The notes beneath the pieces were generated by a model that saw nothing but the letters and a program-made list of their open reading frames with translations, had not been told where the DNA came from and searched no databases. The position numbers were made by a program, and so were the translations under genes. From contig JAEUHZ010000011.1 of assembly GCA_016795205.1 (NCBI GenBank), positions 1-64,000 of the forward strand: DNA of 64,000 nucleotides. The letters are read 5' to 3'. This DNA comes from Planctomycetota bacterium. GTDB taxonomy: Bacteria > Planctomycetota > UBA1135 > GCA-002686595. Of this stretch, positions 17,149 to 25,626 are shown one piece after another; within the stretch, counting starts at the first letter, position 1; each line of letters begins with the position of its first letter.

Positions 17149-17301
17149 CGGGCCACCTGGGCGTTCCTGGGCGGACCGCGAAGTGTTTTCCCGGTGGGCG
17201 CGCCCTGGAGCGGAATCCCCAGAAGAGTTGCGCTTTGAGGGGCGGGCAGCCGAACACCCCCTATGCAGTGGCGCTTTCCTGAGAAAGCGTATGTCAAGCT
17301 G
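17149..17301 (+). repeat. Structured repeat, copy B, upstream of the tyrosine recombinase
   Basis: This is the partner of the repeat at 12591-12747. It has CACCTGGG, then AGCCGAACAC (17248-17257), Cs, an 18-base hairpin (CGCTTTC, loop CTGA, GAAAGCG; 17272-17289) and GTCAAGCTG (17293-17301). The distance from AGCCGAACAC to the end of GTCAAGCTG is 54 bases here and 51 in copy A. The recombinase ATG is 12 bases further on. The remaining sequence of the 16821-17313 gap shows no gene. Confidence 0.55.
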
Positions 17302-17313
17302 CATCAGGAACTT

Positions 17314-17940
17314 ATGACCGACCAAGCCAAGCCAAACCGCCCCGCTCCCGCCAACAAGGGCCGCCGCCTGCCTCCCGAGGTCCTGACCGAGGCCGAGGTC
17401 TCCGCCCTCCTGCGGGCATGCTCGAACCGCGCGCCTACGGGCGTCAGGAACCGGGCGCTGATCGTCCTCATGTACCGGGGCGGCCTCCGTGTCGGGGAGG
17501 CGCTGGCGCTCCGTCCCAAGGACCTCGACCGTGCCGCTGGCACGATCCGGGTTCTCCACGGAAAGGGCGACAAGGCCCGAACCGTTGGTCTCGACCCGCA
17601 AGCGTTCGCCGTTTTGGAGCGGTGGCTCGACCGGCGGGCCGCGCGCGGGATCAACGGGCACGCGCCGATCTTCTGCACACTCAAGGGCGAGCCGGTTTCG
17701 GCGAGCTACGTCCGGGTGCTCCTGCCCCGGCTCGCGAAGAGGGCCGGGATCGTGAAGCGCGTTCACCCACATGGCCTGCGGCACACACACGCTGCCGAGC
17801 TGGCCCGTGAAGGTGTTCCCGCACGGCTTATCCAGGAGCAGCTCGGGCACGGGAGCCTGCAGACGACAGACGCCTACCTGCGCAAGATCGCACCGCAGGA
17901 CCTGATCGACGCCATGCAGAAGCGGACCTGGAAGCACTAG
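17314..17940 (+). CDS. Minimal tyrosine recombinase (phage integrase family)
   Basis: A 208-residue site-specific recombinase from the ATG at 17314 (AGGAA at 17306-17310). All catalytic residues are visible: Arg in GGLRVGEA, Lys in GKGDKAR, the HGLRH box, His in LGHGS and the Tyr nucleophile in TTDAYL. The start is close to the catalytic domain, so the usual N-terminal core-binding domain is missing; upstream codons in frame do not restore it. Short forms like this occur in some integrative elements. It lies just downstream of structured repeat B, which could be its binding or recombination site (inference), and 73 bases upstream of the SPARTA genes. Confidence 0.85.
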   Translation: MTDQAKPNRPAPANKGRRLPPEVLTEAEVSALLRACSNRAPTGVRNRALIVLMYRGGLRVGEALALRPKDLDRAAGTIRVLHGKGDKARTVGLDPQAFAVLERWLDRRAARGINGHAPIFCTLKGEPVSASYVRVLLPRLAKRAGIVKRVHPHGLRHTHAAELAREGVPARLIQEQLGHGSLQTTDAYLRKIAPQDLIDAMQKRTWKH

Positions 17941-18013
17941 GAATGCCGGACCGCCCTCAAAAATGACCGCGAAGCGATGCGTGGGCGCGGAGTAGCCTGA
18001 TGGTGAGGGAGAA

Positions 18014-19345
18014 ATGCGCGACCTCGTCTTCATCAGCTACGCCTGGGAACAGGTCTCCGTCGCCGACTGGCTGGCGCGGCGGCTGACCGCTGCTGGCTAC
18101 GGTGTCTGGATGGACCGCCTCAAGCTGGGTGGGGGTGAGGACTGGCCGAAGGACATCCAAGACGCGATTCGGACGAGGGCTGCGTGCGTGCTCGCCCTGT
18201 TGTCGAGAGCCTCGTCGACGAAGCGCAACCCGCAGGGTGAGTGGCTGGTCGCGTTGGACGTTGCCAAGCACGAGAACCTCAAGGACTTCCTTCTCCCGCT
18301 GAAGGTGGAGGAGATGCGGACGGAGGAGATCCCGTTCACGCTACAGACGATCAACTACATCTCGTTCACGGACGGGTGGGCTGGCGGACTCGCCCGCGTG
18401 CTGAAGAAGCTCGACGAGCTTCGCGTGCCTCGGGTGCATGGAACGGGCGGCCCTGCGCTCGCAGCCATGCTCTCCGAAGCATCCGCCGCCGTTCAGCCGT
18501 CGCCGGAAGTGCTCTTCAGCAACATGCTTCCCGTCGTCGCACGTCCGCGAACGTTCCGGCGGTTCGAGTGCCGTCGCGTGCTGGGCTGGAAGCAGTCCCA
18601 AGAACTCGCCCTGGAATGGCCGCACTTCCGCGTCGGCGACTTCTCGGTGATCGCTTTCGAGGTCCCGCCTGAACACGTTCGTCGCGGCCTTCGGCTCGAC
18701 GAGGTTGAGGAGATGGAGTGGATCGAAGGGGGGAGCATCGACGGCCGTCCCGCGCTGCACATTGCGACGGCTATCGCACGTCGTGCCGTCGACCGCCTGA
18801 TGAAATCAAAGCGCCTCGCATTCGATGCTGATCGAAAGACGTGGTACTTCCCCTCCGGCATCCTCGCTGGGGACTGGTTGAAGTTCGAGCGCGCAGACGG
18901 TGCCGCAGGTCGACTGATGGCCGTCGGCACCGTGAGCCTCGGCCGAGGCGTCACGAGGAGGGAAGTTAGGCACCACCTCAGCCCTTCGCTGGGCGTGTTC
19001 ACTGACCGGGGCCAGATCACCGCGTTCGTCTTGCGCCTCCGGGTACACATCACGTCGCCGGACAAGTCTCCGGTCTCCGTCCGTTCCTACATCACGGCCC
19101 GCAAGCGGCTGTGCAAGCGATGGTGGAACGAGGAGTGGCTCAATCGGGCGCTCGCGGTCAGCACGTTTCTTCGTTCTCCCGACGGCGGCATCTCACTCGG
19201 GGGCGAGACTCAGAGCGCATTCGTCCTCGCCGGACAAGTCCAGCAGTTCTGCGCCCCCACCTGCGTCATCGAAGACTTGGCGAAGGCCATCGACCCCGAA
19301 GAGATCCTCGAACGCGACGATCTCGACGACGACGAGGAGGTCTAG
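18014..19345 (+). CDS. TIR-APAZ protein of a SPARTA defence system
   Basis: A 443-residue protein. The N-terminus (VFISYAWEQ, then GVWMDRLKLGGGEDW) is a TIR domain (about residues 3-140), the NAD-degrading effector of many defence systems. The GEW glutamate in the NPQGEWLVALD segment is a candidate catalytic residue. The remaining 300 residues match the size and position of an APAZ domain, which replaces the missing N and PAZ parts of the partner Argonaute. The Argonaute gene begins 3 bases after its stop. In SPARTA, guide-directed target DNA recognition makes the complex oligomerise and deplete NAD(P)+, killing the infected cell. The start is supported by GAGGGAG before the ATG. The APAZ call rests mainly on the gene pair. 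Confidence 0.85.
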   Translation: MRDLVFISYAWEQVSVADWLARRLTAAGYGVWMDRLKLGGGEDWPKDIQDAIRTRAACVLALLSRASSTKRNPQGEWLVALDVAKHENLKDFLLPLKVEEMRTEEIPFTLQTINYISFTDGWAGGLARVLKKLDELRVPRVHGTGGPALAAMLSEASAAVQPSPEVLFSNMLPVVARPRTFRRFECRRVLGWKQSQELALEWPHFRVGDFSVIAFEVPPEHVRRGLRLDEVEEMEWIEGGSIDGRPALHIATAIARRAVDRLMKSKRLAFDADRKTWYFPSGILAGDWLKFERADGAAGRLMAVGTVSLGRGVTRREVRHHLSPSLGVFTDRGQITAFVLRLRVHITSPDKSPVSVRSYITARKRLCKRWWNEEWLNRALAVSTFLRSPDGGISLGGETQSAFVLAGQVQQFCAPTCVIEDLAKAIDPEEILERDDLDDDEEV

Positions 19346-19348
19346 AAC

Positions 19349-20851
19349 GTGAGGACGGACCTTCTCGTACTCGACGAACCGCCGCTGTCGTTTCGCTTCG
19401 GCCAACAGCTCGTAGACCCGAGAGACGGGCTTTCCCTGTTCGGCCCGGTAGATCACGACACCCCGTCGCACCCGAAGTCGATCCAACATGTAGCCGTGGG
19501 CACAGCCCAGGGACTGGAGCACCTGCGCAGATGGATCGCGGCGATGCCGCGCGCCTGGACGCAAGCTCCAAAGGACCGGACCCGCATCTGGCCGGTCTTC
19601 CCAGGCTTCGAGACCGCGTTCGGTGCGGCACTCGACGCGAATCCCGTTCGATCTCACATCCTCGAACAGACCGTCCTCGACGAGGCTTCGCGTATCGCCG
19701 ATCCGCACCGACGAGCAAGCGAAGTTGTCGCTCCCTACCTCGGGGCGATCGAAGATGCGTCTTCGCTGGATGAGAGCGTTCAGCTCGTGATCTGCGTCGT
19801 CCCGGATGATCTTTACGCTCGATGTCGCGCCAAATCGATCGTTCCGCAAGCCATCGGCGATCGCGTCACGAAGACGGACCGCAAGCGACGCGGTTCCGGT
19901 CAGCTCGACCTCTACGAGAAGTACGACCCCGAGATGTACCGCCTGTCCGTCGATTTCAGGCGACAGCTCAAGGCCCGCGCGATGGTGTTTGGCATCCCCG
20001 TGCAGATCATTCGGGAATCGACGCTCAAGCTGAACGACGATGTCGAACTCGGTGAGCGCCGTCTTTCCCCGTTGTCGCATCGAATGTGGAACCTGGGCAC
20101 AGCGATCTACTACAAGGCTGGCGGCAAGCCCTGGAAGCTGAGCACGGCCCGCGACGGCGTCTGCTACATCGGGATGGCATTTCGCCTCACCGATGACGTG
20201 AAGGCTCGGACCACGGCGTGCTGCGCGGCTCAGCTCTTCCTCAACTCGGGTGATGGCATCGTCTTCCGAGGGCGAATGGGGCCGTGGTACTCACCGCGAG
20301 ACCGCCAGTTTCACCTCGACCGGCGAGCTGCGCAGGAATTGCTGGAAGGAACCCTTCGGACCTACCGCGAACAAGAAGGCAAGCCACTGACGGAGGTCTT
20401 CCTGCATTCGCGATCGGAGATCAGCGACGAGGAATTCGCGGGCTACCGCGCTGCCTGCCCATCCAGTGTGCGGTTGGTCGGCGTACGTGTGCGAACGGAG
20501 CGGGCAGGACCCAGGCTCTTTCGCAAGGGGGCGATGCCCGTTCAGCGCGGTACGTTCTGGGCGCTGAACGATCGCACGGGCTTCCTGTTCGCGTCAGGCT
20601 TCAAGGCGCGCCTCGGAACGTACGACGGGTGGGAAACTCCTGCCCCGCTGCGAATCGACATCCAGCATGGAGACGCTGATGTTCGCCAAGTCGCACAGGA
20701 CATCCTCGGGCTGACAAAGCTGAACTACAACGCCTGCACGATGGGGGATTCGCAGCCTGTGACCGTCAGTTTCTCCGACGCTGTCGGCGAGATCCTCGTC
20801 GCGAACCCGACCGTGATGACGCCGAAGCCGCAGTTCAAGTTCTACATCTGA
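19349..20851 (+). CDS. Short prokaryotic Argonaute (MID-PIWI) of a SPARTA system
   Basis: A 500-residue Argonaute with only MID and PIWI domains, the size typical of short pAgos. PIWI-like landmarks are CYIGMAF (273-278), FLHSRSEISDEE, the TFWAL-NDRTGFLF region and LTKLNYN near the C-terminus. At the first catalytic aspartate position the residue is A277, so the nuclease tetrad is broken, as expected for short pAgos that sense rather than cut. It begins at GTG 19349 with GAGGAGG (19334-19340) inside the end of the TIR-APAZ gene, so the two are translated together. It would bind an RNA guide and recognise complementary invader DNA, switching on the TIR partner. The assignment is confident from the pairing and the C-terminal motifs. 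Confidence 0.85.
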   Translation: MRTDLLVLDEPPLSFRFGQQLVDPRDGLSLFGPVDHDTPSHPKSIQHVAVGTAQGLEHLRRWIAAMPRAWTQAPKDRTRIWPVFPGFETAFGAALDANPVRSHILEQTVLDEASRIADPHRRASEVVAPYLGAIEDASSLDESVQLVICVVPDDLYARCRAKSIVPQAIGDRVTKTDRKRRGSGQLDLYEKYDPEMYRLSVDFRRQLKARAMVFGIPVQIIRESTLKLNDDVELGERRLSPLSHRMWNLGTAIYYKAGGKPWKLSTARDGVCYIGMAFRLTDDVKARTTACCAAQLFLNSGDGIVFRGRMGPWYSPRDRQFHLDRRAAQELLEGTLRTYREQEGKPLTEVFLHSRSEISDEEFAGYRAACPSSVRLVGVRVRTERAGPRLFRKGAMPVQRGTFWALNDRTGFLFASGFKARLGTYDGWETPAPLRIDIQHGDADVRQVAQDILGLTKLNYNACTMGDSQPVTVSFSDAVGEILVANPTVMTPKPQFKFYI

Positions 20852-20926
20852 CACGTCAGCCTCGCCCCGCGCGCCAACCATGCACGTCACCCCGAGCATC
20901 CTGGACGTCGAGCGAGGTCCGGTGCG

Positions 20927-22255
20927 ATGAAGACCCTTGGCTTTTGGGAGAACCGGCTCACTTCGAGCCCATGCACGATCGAGTGCGCGGAGATGACCCT
21001 CTTGAGCGCGCACGATCATGAGCCTCCGGTGTTCGAGGGCTCGGGCCGCATCGAGATCCGAAGCACAACCTCCATCACCTACGTGATGCATGCGACGGCG
21101 CGCGACTCGGGTGAAGCGTTTCGCCGCATCTGCGCATCCGATCAGAACCCGTACGATGTTCAGCACCAGTTCCGGCTTCGGGCGACGGACTACGACGGCG
21201 TGGAGTGGAATGGCGGCTGGACTCAACCGACGTTTCAGGGCATCCCCAAGGTCGGCTGGCCGCTGACCGGGCAGCTTCACGGCCTGACGACCGTGGCAAC
21301 TGGAGCATGGGTGTCCAGCGAACCGAGCGTCGAGCTGCTGTTCGTTCACCCGATGCACCTGCCGATGGCGGAGACTATGAAGACCGTCTCCGTCATCGGC
21401 GACGACGAGATCCAGCGTCAGTGGTCGGCTGGACGGCAGCATGTGCGCGTGCTCGACACGGACATCCACGTTTCTCGGAGCCCTGGAAGCGCAGCCACAT
21501 GGCTCACGGCCAAGGTGTCAGAGAAGCTGCAGCATCCCTACGCAGAGAACTGGCTGTCCGAACCACTCCGGGTCCTCCTCGGGCAGCTCGTCTATCCGAG
21601 GCTTGTTGCCCGCAACTTCGGCGACGGCCGTGCGTTCGTGTCGATCCGACCTTCGCCGTTGCTGAACCGGAACCCTCGGCTGGCCTCGATCGTCCGGGGA
21701 GACGCACTCGGCGAGGGCGACCGATTCTGGCACTTCTACGCGGCCTACCTGACCTACATCGCACAGATCCGTGGACGCGACGGACACCCGCAGTGGGAGA
21801 TCAATCCGGTCACCCGGTTCTACGAGGAGGTCATCCAGGCGTCTCAGGGGTCGCCTTGGGTGACGTGCCTGACGTTCGCCAGCGCCGTCGAGGGCGTAGC
21901 GAAGCTGCTGATGACGCCGAGCAACGGAGCCGGAACACCCGAGGCGAGCCCCGCCCTACGCGATCTCATTGCTCACATCGAGTCGTGGACCGGCGATCGG
22001 GATCTGCGTGGGCGCGCCATTGGAAGCGTGAAGCGTTTCGAGCAACCGACGGTCGCGCGCTTTCTTCGTGATGCTGTCCAGCGCGGGATCATCGAGCACC
22101 CGCAGGTGCGTGCGTGGGGGGAAGTTCGTAACGAGGTGATGCACGGCAACCTCACGGAGTCCTGGCCCGAGAATGAGCTGAAAGAGAAGATCAACCAGCT
22201 CTCCGGGCTGCTTCACCGGCTCACGAAGGCGCTCGTCGGGCACGAGCATCACTAG
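20927..22255 (+). CDS. ApeA-like HEPN anti-phage protein
   Basis: A 442-residue cytoplasmic protein. The N-terminal half is beta-rich and follows the general pattern of the ApeA N-terminal domain. The C-terminal 180 residues are helical and contain RNEVMH (R401 to H406), the Rx4-6H catalytic motif of HEPN ribonucleases, within WGEVRNEVMHG. HEPN nucleases of this kind stop phage by cutting RNA such as tRNA, leading to abortive infection. It begins 75 bases after the Argonaute stop on the same strand (GAGG upstream of the ATG at 20927) and could be expressed with the SPARTA pair. Whether it is an independent system or a third component is unknown. The HEPN motif is direct; the ApeA link is by layout only. 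Confidence 0.6.
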   Translation: MKTLGFWENRLTSSPCTIECAEMTLLSAHDHEPPVFEGSGRIEIRSTTSITYVMHATARDSGEAFRRICASDQNPYDVQHQFRLRATDYDGVEWNGGWTQPTFQGIPKVGWPLTGQLHGLTTVATGAWVSSEPSVELLFVHPMHLPMAETMKTVSVIGDDEIQRQWSAGRQHVRVLDTDIHVSRSPGSAATWLTAKVSEKLQHPYAENWLSEPLRVLLGQLVYPRLVARNFGDGRAFVSIRPSPLLNRNPRLASIVRGDALGEGDRFWHFYAAYLTYIAQIRGRDGHPQWEINPVTRFYEEVIQASQGSPWVTCLTFASAVEGVAKLLMTPSNGAGTPEASPALRDLIAHIESWTGDRDLRGRAIGSVKRFEQPTVARFLRDAVQRGIIEHPQVRAWGEVRNEVMHGNLTESWPENELKEKINQLSGLLHRLTKALVGHEHH

Positions 22256-22650
22256 CGCATTCGGCCGCGTGCGCGAGGAGGCGTTGCCCTTGCCTGCTAC
22301 ACACCTCGAAGGCCGGGCATCGGGGAACGGTTTGCCGCGGCCTTGGTGGTGACTGGTTGGCACGCGAAGCGCAAACCCTGTCAAGCAAGTTGGCCAGAAT
22401 CTTGCCGATCGTGCGACCGACGTGGCGCAGAACGGCTTGTCACTCGTAGCTCCGGGCGTACTGGCGACTTGGAGCGTGTCACGCCGCAACGCACGTCCGT
22501 ACCCTCCCCCTTGGCCGCGTTCGTCGCGGCCTCGGCCTCGATAGGGCGCGGCCGGGCTCTCCCGAATCGGCATGGTATAGGGTCGCGAACTCGTGGTTGT
22601 TCAGCGCCTCGTGCCTGAAACGCGCACGATCCCACAACGAGACCCTCACC
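22256..22650. other. Gap of 395 bases with a hairpin element
   Basis: There is no supported gene here. GGTTTGC (22329-22335) pairs with GCAAACC (22371-22377), and two bases later comes GTCAAGC (22380-22386), which recalls the order hairpin then GTCAAGCTG in the two structured repeats at 12.7 and 17.3 kb. The loop is much longer (35 bases) and the AGCCGAACAC block is absent, so it is a weak third copy at best. A TATAGG at about 22575 could be a -10 element for the next gene, but no clear -35 is seen. Confidence 0.35.
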
Positions 22651-23091
22651 ATGACTAGCACCACTGAGAGCAGTTCGGCGGCCGAGTGTGCCGTGAACGA
22701 CGGCCTGCACGCTCGCAAGGCTCGATTCCTTCGTCTTCAGGTTCGACTGCGCGTTCAGCGCGAGAAGATGCAGCTCGATGCAGCGACCGAATTCCAGCAA
22801 GTCGTCGAGTCTGTCGCGTACCGACTCCACGCCGACGATCAGGCAGACCTGATCGCCTACCACGTTCGCAAAGTCTGGCAGCGGTTCGCGCTGTCCCTGC
22901 CCAAGGACTGGCAGCGCGACATGGCCGCCTACGTTCGCAAGTACGTCGCGCGAGATCCCTGGTTCCGCGCCCCGATGGCTGAGCGGGTTCCGATGAACGC
23001 CGAGCAGGTCCGGGAGTTCGCGAAGCTGCTCGTCGCGAGCCGCCGCCACAAGAACCTCCACGCAACCACGCACGGGGTGGAGCATGGCTGA
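22651..23091 (+). CDS. Small basic helical protein coupled to the serine recombinase
   Basis: A 146-residue protein from the ATG at 22651, mostly helical and rich in Arg, Lys, Gln and Glu, with no membrane segment. Its stop overlaps the recombinase start (ATGGCTGA), so the two are translated together. No family is recognised. By context it may be a recombination directionality or accessory factor for the serine recombinase; that is inference from position only. An in-frame upstream start at 22597 lacks a ribosome site. Confidence 0.65.
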   Translation: MTSTTESSSAAECAVNDGLHARKARFLRLQVRLRVQREKMQLDAATEFQQVVESVAYRLHADDQADLIAYHVRKVWQRFALSLPKDWQRDMAAYVRKYVARDPWFRAPMAERVPMNAEQVREFAKLLVASRRHKNLHATTHGVEHG

Positions 23092-25069
23092 GCAGAAGCC
23101 GCGCGCCATCCTCTACGTCCGGCGTTCCAGCGACCAGCAGCACGGCTCGATGCCCGATCAGGTTCGGTGGGGGATCGAGAAGGCGAAGCACGAGGGACTC
23201 GACCTGCGCGTCTCCGAGCAGATGCTCGACGAGGCGCTCAAGCGCGGGGTGAACGAGATCGAGGATCTCTACTTGGATGACGCGATGACCGGAGCAAACC
23301 TCGATCGTTCCGGTCTCATCCGCATGCAGCGGCGGATGCGCGAGGACCAGGACATCGGAGCTCTGCTCGTCTGGAATCGTGACCGCATCGCGCGGCCCGA
23401 TCGTGCCACCGACGGCATGGACATCGAGTACGAGATCCGTGACTTGGGCAAGTGGATCATCTTCAGCGACAGTCGGGTCGGCCCCCGAGAAATCGGCCAG
23501 GAAACCACCGGCGACGACATCAAGGCGTTCATCGACTACGAGGGCGCGCGGAAACTGCGCGTGAACCTCGCGAAGAACGTGTGCCGCTCGCGCAAGCCGA
23601 ACGTCGAAGGCGGCTACTGGAACGGAGGAGCGCCTCCGTACGGATTCGAGCGCGTCGTGATCAACCTGATCACCAAACAGATCGACATCGTTCCGCCGCG
23701 CGAGCGGCGATCCGGGCGTGAACTCAAGCACGCCGTGAGACCGGGCACGGACCCCGAGAGCCTGCAGAAGCTCGAAGTCGTGCGCTGGATCTTCCAGTGG
23801 TACGAGGAGGGGTACGGGATCAACGCGATCGCGGTCCGCCTGAACAGCCTCGGCATTCCCTCGCCGCGCGCTGGCCTTGTTCGGAAAGCGGATCCTGTGC
23901 GAGGGCGGTGGAACGCGGGCACCGTTCGGGACATTCTTGAACAGCCGCTGTTCGCGGGGCTGATGGCGTACGGTCGCGCCCCGGAAGGCTCGATCGTCCG
24001 CGTCGACCGGCACTCGCCTGAGGGCTACCGCAGCCTGCGACGCGAGGAACGTGGCCCTTCTACCGTGAAGGCCAAGAAGACGGTGGGTCGTGACTCCTCG
24101 ACGTGGTGGCTCGTCACTCCGGCGATCCCCTACAAGCCCATCGTCTCCGAGGAGGTGTGGCGGCGGTGTCTCGAACGACTCTCCGAGCGGGGGAAGGAGG
24201 GCAAGCAACGGGGTCTTCCACGGTCCCCCGACCGCGAGAAATACCCGCTTCGAATCGTCTGTGCTGACTGTGGGCTCCGCATGAGCGGCACGCCCGTCGG
24301 CCCTCGGCTGAGCTACATCTGCTCCTCGTACACGAACAGTGGCGGGAAGGAGTGTCACCACAACTTCGTCGAGCGTGACATCGTCGTGTACTACGCCCTG
24401 GCGGCGATCAAGCGGCGGATCCAGGCGGTCCAGGCCGAGGGCGCACTTCGCGATGCCGTGCGCAGCGTGATCGACGAGACGCGCGAGCAGAGCAGCTCGA
24501 TCCAGCTCGAAGTCCAGGCGAAGGAGGCCGCGCTGCGGCGCGCGGAGGCTCTCGCTCGCAAGGCGTACGACACGATGCTCCGGGTCGACGATCCGCTGCA
24601 GGAAGAGCACGCGAAGGCCGCCTACGAGGGCTTGTTGCGCGAGCAGCGCGCCGCGAAGCACGCGCTCGCCGCCCTGCGCGAAGCCACCAGCCTCTCAACC
24701 GTAGATCCTGAGGTCGAAGTCGACGCCGTCATGGCCGAGTTCCGCGACCTTGACGCGCTTGTCTCCAAGAAGCAGGCGTCGAACCTGCGCCCCTTCTTCG
24801 ACCGTCTGGGTGCCGAGATGGTGGTGACGTTCGAGCGCCGCGAGGTCGGTCGGCGTCGCACCGTCCCCGTTCATGTCGAGCTTCGCCTGGATCCTGCGTC
24901 GTTGCCCCTTGACCAGCCCCCAGGAGGCCCTCAGGATTCGTTAGGGATCGGTCGGTGCCGCTCGCCCCGACCAACTCCTGACTCGACCCGGATCCGCGTG
25001 CGACACCACGAACGGATGCGAGCCCGGATCTGCCAGCGCGTGGACCGCACGGGCACGCGCGCGCCATGA
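23084..25069 (+). CDS. Large serine recombinase (island integrase)
   Basis: A 661-residue site-specific recombinase. The resolvase-type catalytic domain begins YVRRSSDQQ (nucleophile Ser at about 15) and contains VWNRDRIARPDRA. It is followed by a recombinase domain (PPYGF, then INAIAVRLNSLGIPSPR and the INxP-like WNAGTVRDIL), a zinc ribbon (CADCG near 390, then YICSSY and C-HHN) and a coiled coil (about 455-560). These are the parts of large serine integrases. The last 50 residues (from about 24905) are Arg/Pro/Thr-rich and unlike the family, and the TGA overlaps the mntP ATG. This suggests that the 3' end reads through the attachment site into flanking DNA. It is the best candidate for moving the whole island. 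Confidence 0.9.
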   Translation: MAEQKPRAILYVRRSSDQQHGSMPDQVRWGIEKAKHEGLDLRVSEQMLDEALKRGVNEIEDLYLDDAMTGANLDRSGLIRMQRRMREDQDIGALLVWNRDRIARPDRATDGMDIEYEIRDLGKWIIFSDSRVGPREIGQETTGDDIKAFIDYEGARKLRVNLAKNVCRSRKPNVEGGYWNGGAPPYGFERVVINLITKQIDIVPPRERRSGRELKHAVRPGTDPESLQKLEVVRWIFQWYEEGYGINAIAVRLNSLGIPSPRAGLVRKADPVRGRWNAGTVRDILEQPLFAGLMAYGRAPEGSIVRVDRHSPEGYRSLRREERGPSTVKAKKTVGRDSSTWWLVTPAIPYKPIVSEEVWRRCLERLSERGKEGKQRGLPRSPDREKYPLRIVCADCGLRMSGTPVGPRLSYICSSYTNSGGKECHHNFVERDIVVYYALAAIKRRIQAVQAEGALRDAVRSVIDETREQSSSIQLEVQAKEAALRRAEALARKAYDTMLRVDDPLQEEHAKAAYEGLLREQRAAKHALAALREATSLSTVDPEVEVDAVMAEFRDLDALVSKKQASNLRPFFDRLGAEMVVTFERREVGRRRTVPVHVELRLDPASLPLDQPPGGPQDSLGIGRCRSPRPTPDSTRIRVRHHERMRARICQRVDRTGTRAP

Positions 25070-25626
25070 GCTTCATTGCGACCCTGCTGCTCGCGCTGGG
25101 CCTGGGCCTCGACACGGCCGCGGTCTCGGCCGTGCGCGGCGCGCGCGATGCGCGCTGGGGCGGTGCCCTCGCCGCCGCGCTCCTGTTCGGTGCCTTCCAC
25201 TGGCTGATGCCCGTGCTCGGCTGGTTCTTGGGTCGCGGGATCCTGCCCTGGATCGAGCCCTGGGATCATTGGCTGGCCTCCGCCGTGCTGGCGGGCATCG
25301 GCGGCAAGCTGCTCCACGAGGCCTTCACGGGCCATGGCGTCGCGCGGGAGCCGGGTGCTCGCGATTCGCTGCACGTGACCTTGGCGTTGGCCTTCGCAAC
25401 CAGCGTCGACGCACTCGTGATCGGCGTCATGCTGCCGCTGCTCGACGCGCCGATCGGGCGCACCGCCGCGACGATCGGCGTGGTCGCGGCGCTGGCGAGC
25501 CTGGCGGGGCACCAAGTCGGTCGCAGCTTCGGAGCGCGCTTCGGTCGTCGCTTCGACGTGGTTGGCGGGCTCGTGCTGATCGGCCTGGGCGTGAAGATCC
25601 TCGTCGAGCACCTGACGGCGGCCTGA
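25066..25626 (+). CDS. mntP: Manganese exporter MntP family
   Basis: A 186-residue membrane protein with six hydrophobic segments in two related halves. The conserved motifs are LGLGLDTAAVSAVRG in the first half and FATSVDALVIGV in the second, each with the Asp that lines the manganese path. The length equals that of typical MntP (about 188). It exports excess Mn2+ across the inner membrane. The ATG is embedded in the stop of the island recombinase (ATGA), so it marks the first chromosomal gene right of the island, and its native promoter may have been displaced. No yybP-ykoY-like leader is recognised upstream. Confidence 0.9.
   Translation: MSFIATLLLALGLGLDTAAVSAVRGARDARWGGALAAALLFGAFHWLMPVLGWFLGRGILPWIEPWDHWLASAVLAGIGGKLLHEAFTGHGVAREPGARDSLHVTLALAFATSVDALVIGVMLPLLDAPIGRTAATIGVVAALASLAGHQVGRSFGARFGRRFDVVGGLVLIGLGVKILVEHLTAA

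Larger units (their letters stand above)
1..25065. mobile_element. Integrated defence island, left end not in window
   Basis: Everything from the left edge to the mntP start is accessory: an anti-phage operon, a SPARTA pair, an ApeA-like HEPN gene, a tyrosine recombinase and, at the right edge, a large serine recombinase. By eye the DNA is less GC-extreme than the chromosome to its right, with visibly more A/T in third positions. The serine recombinase is the most likely mobilising enzyme and sits at one end, as is usual for such elements. The right boundary is inferred to be between the end of the conserved recombinase sequence (about 24905) and the mntP start codon (25066). No attachment-site repeat can be shown because the left end is missing. 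Confidence 0.65.

Noticed and set aside
22562-22600. A promoter for the serine recombinase genes around TATAGG
   Set aside because: No -35 element at normal spacing could be identified, so it is only mentioned in the gap note.
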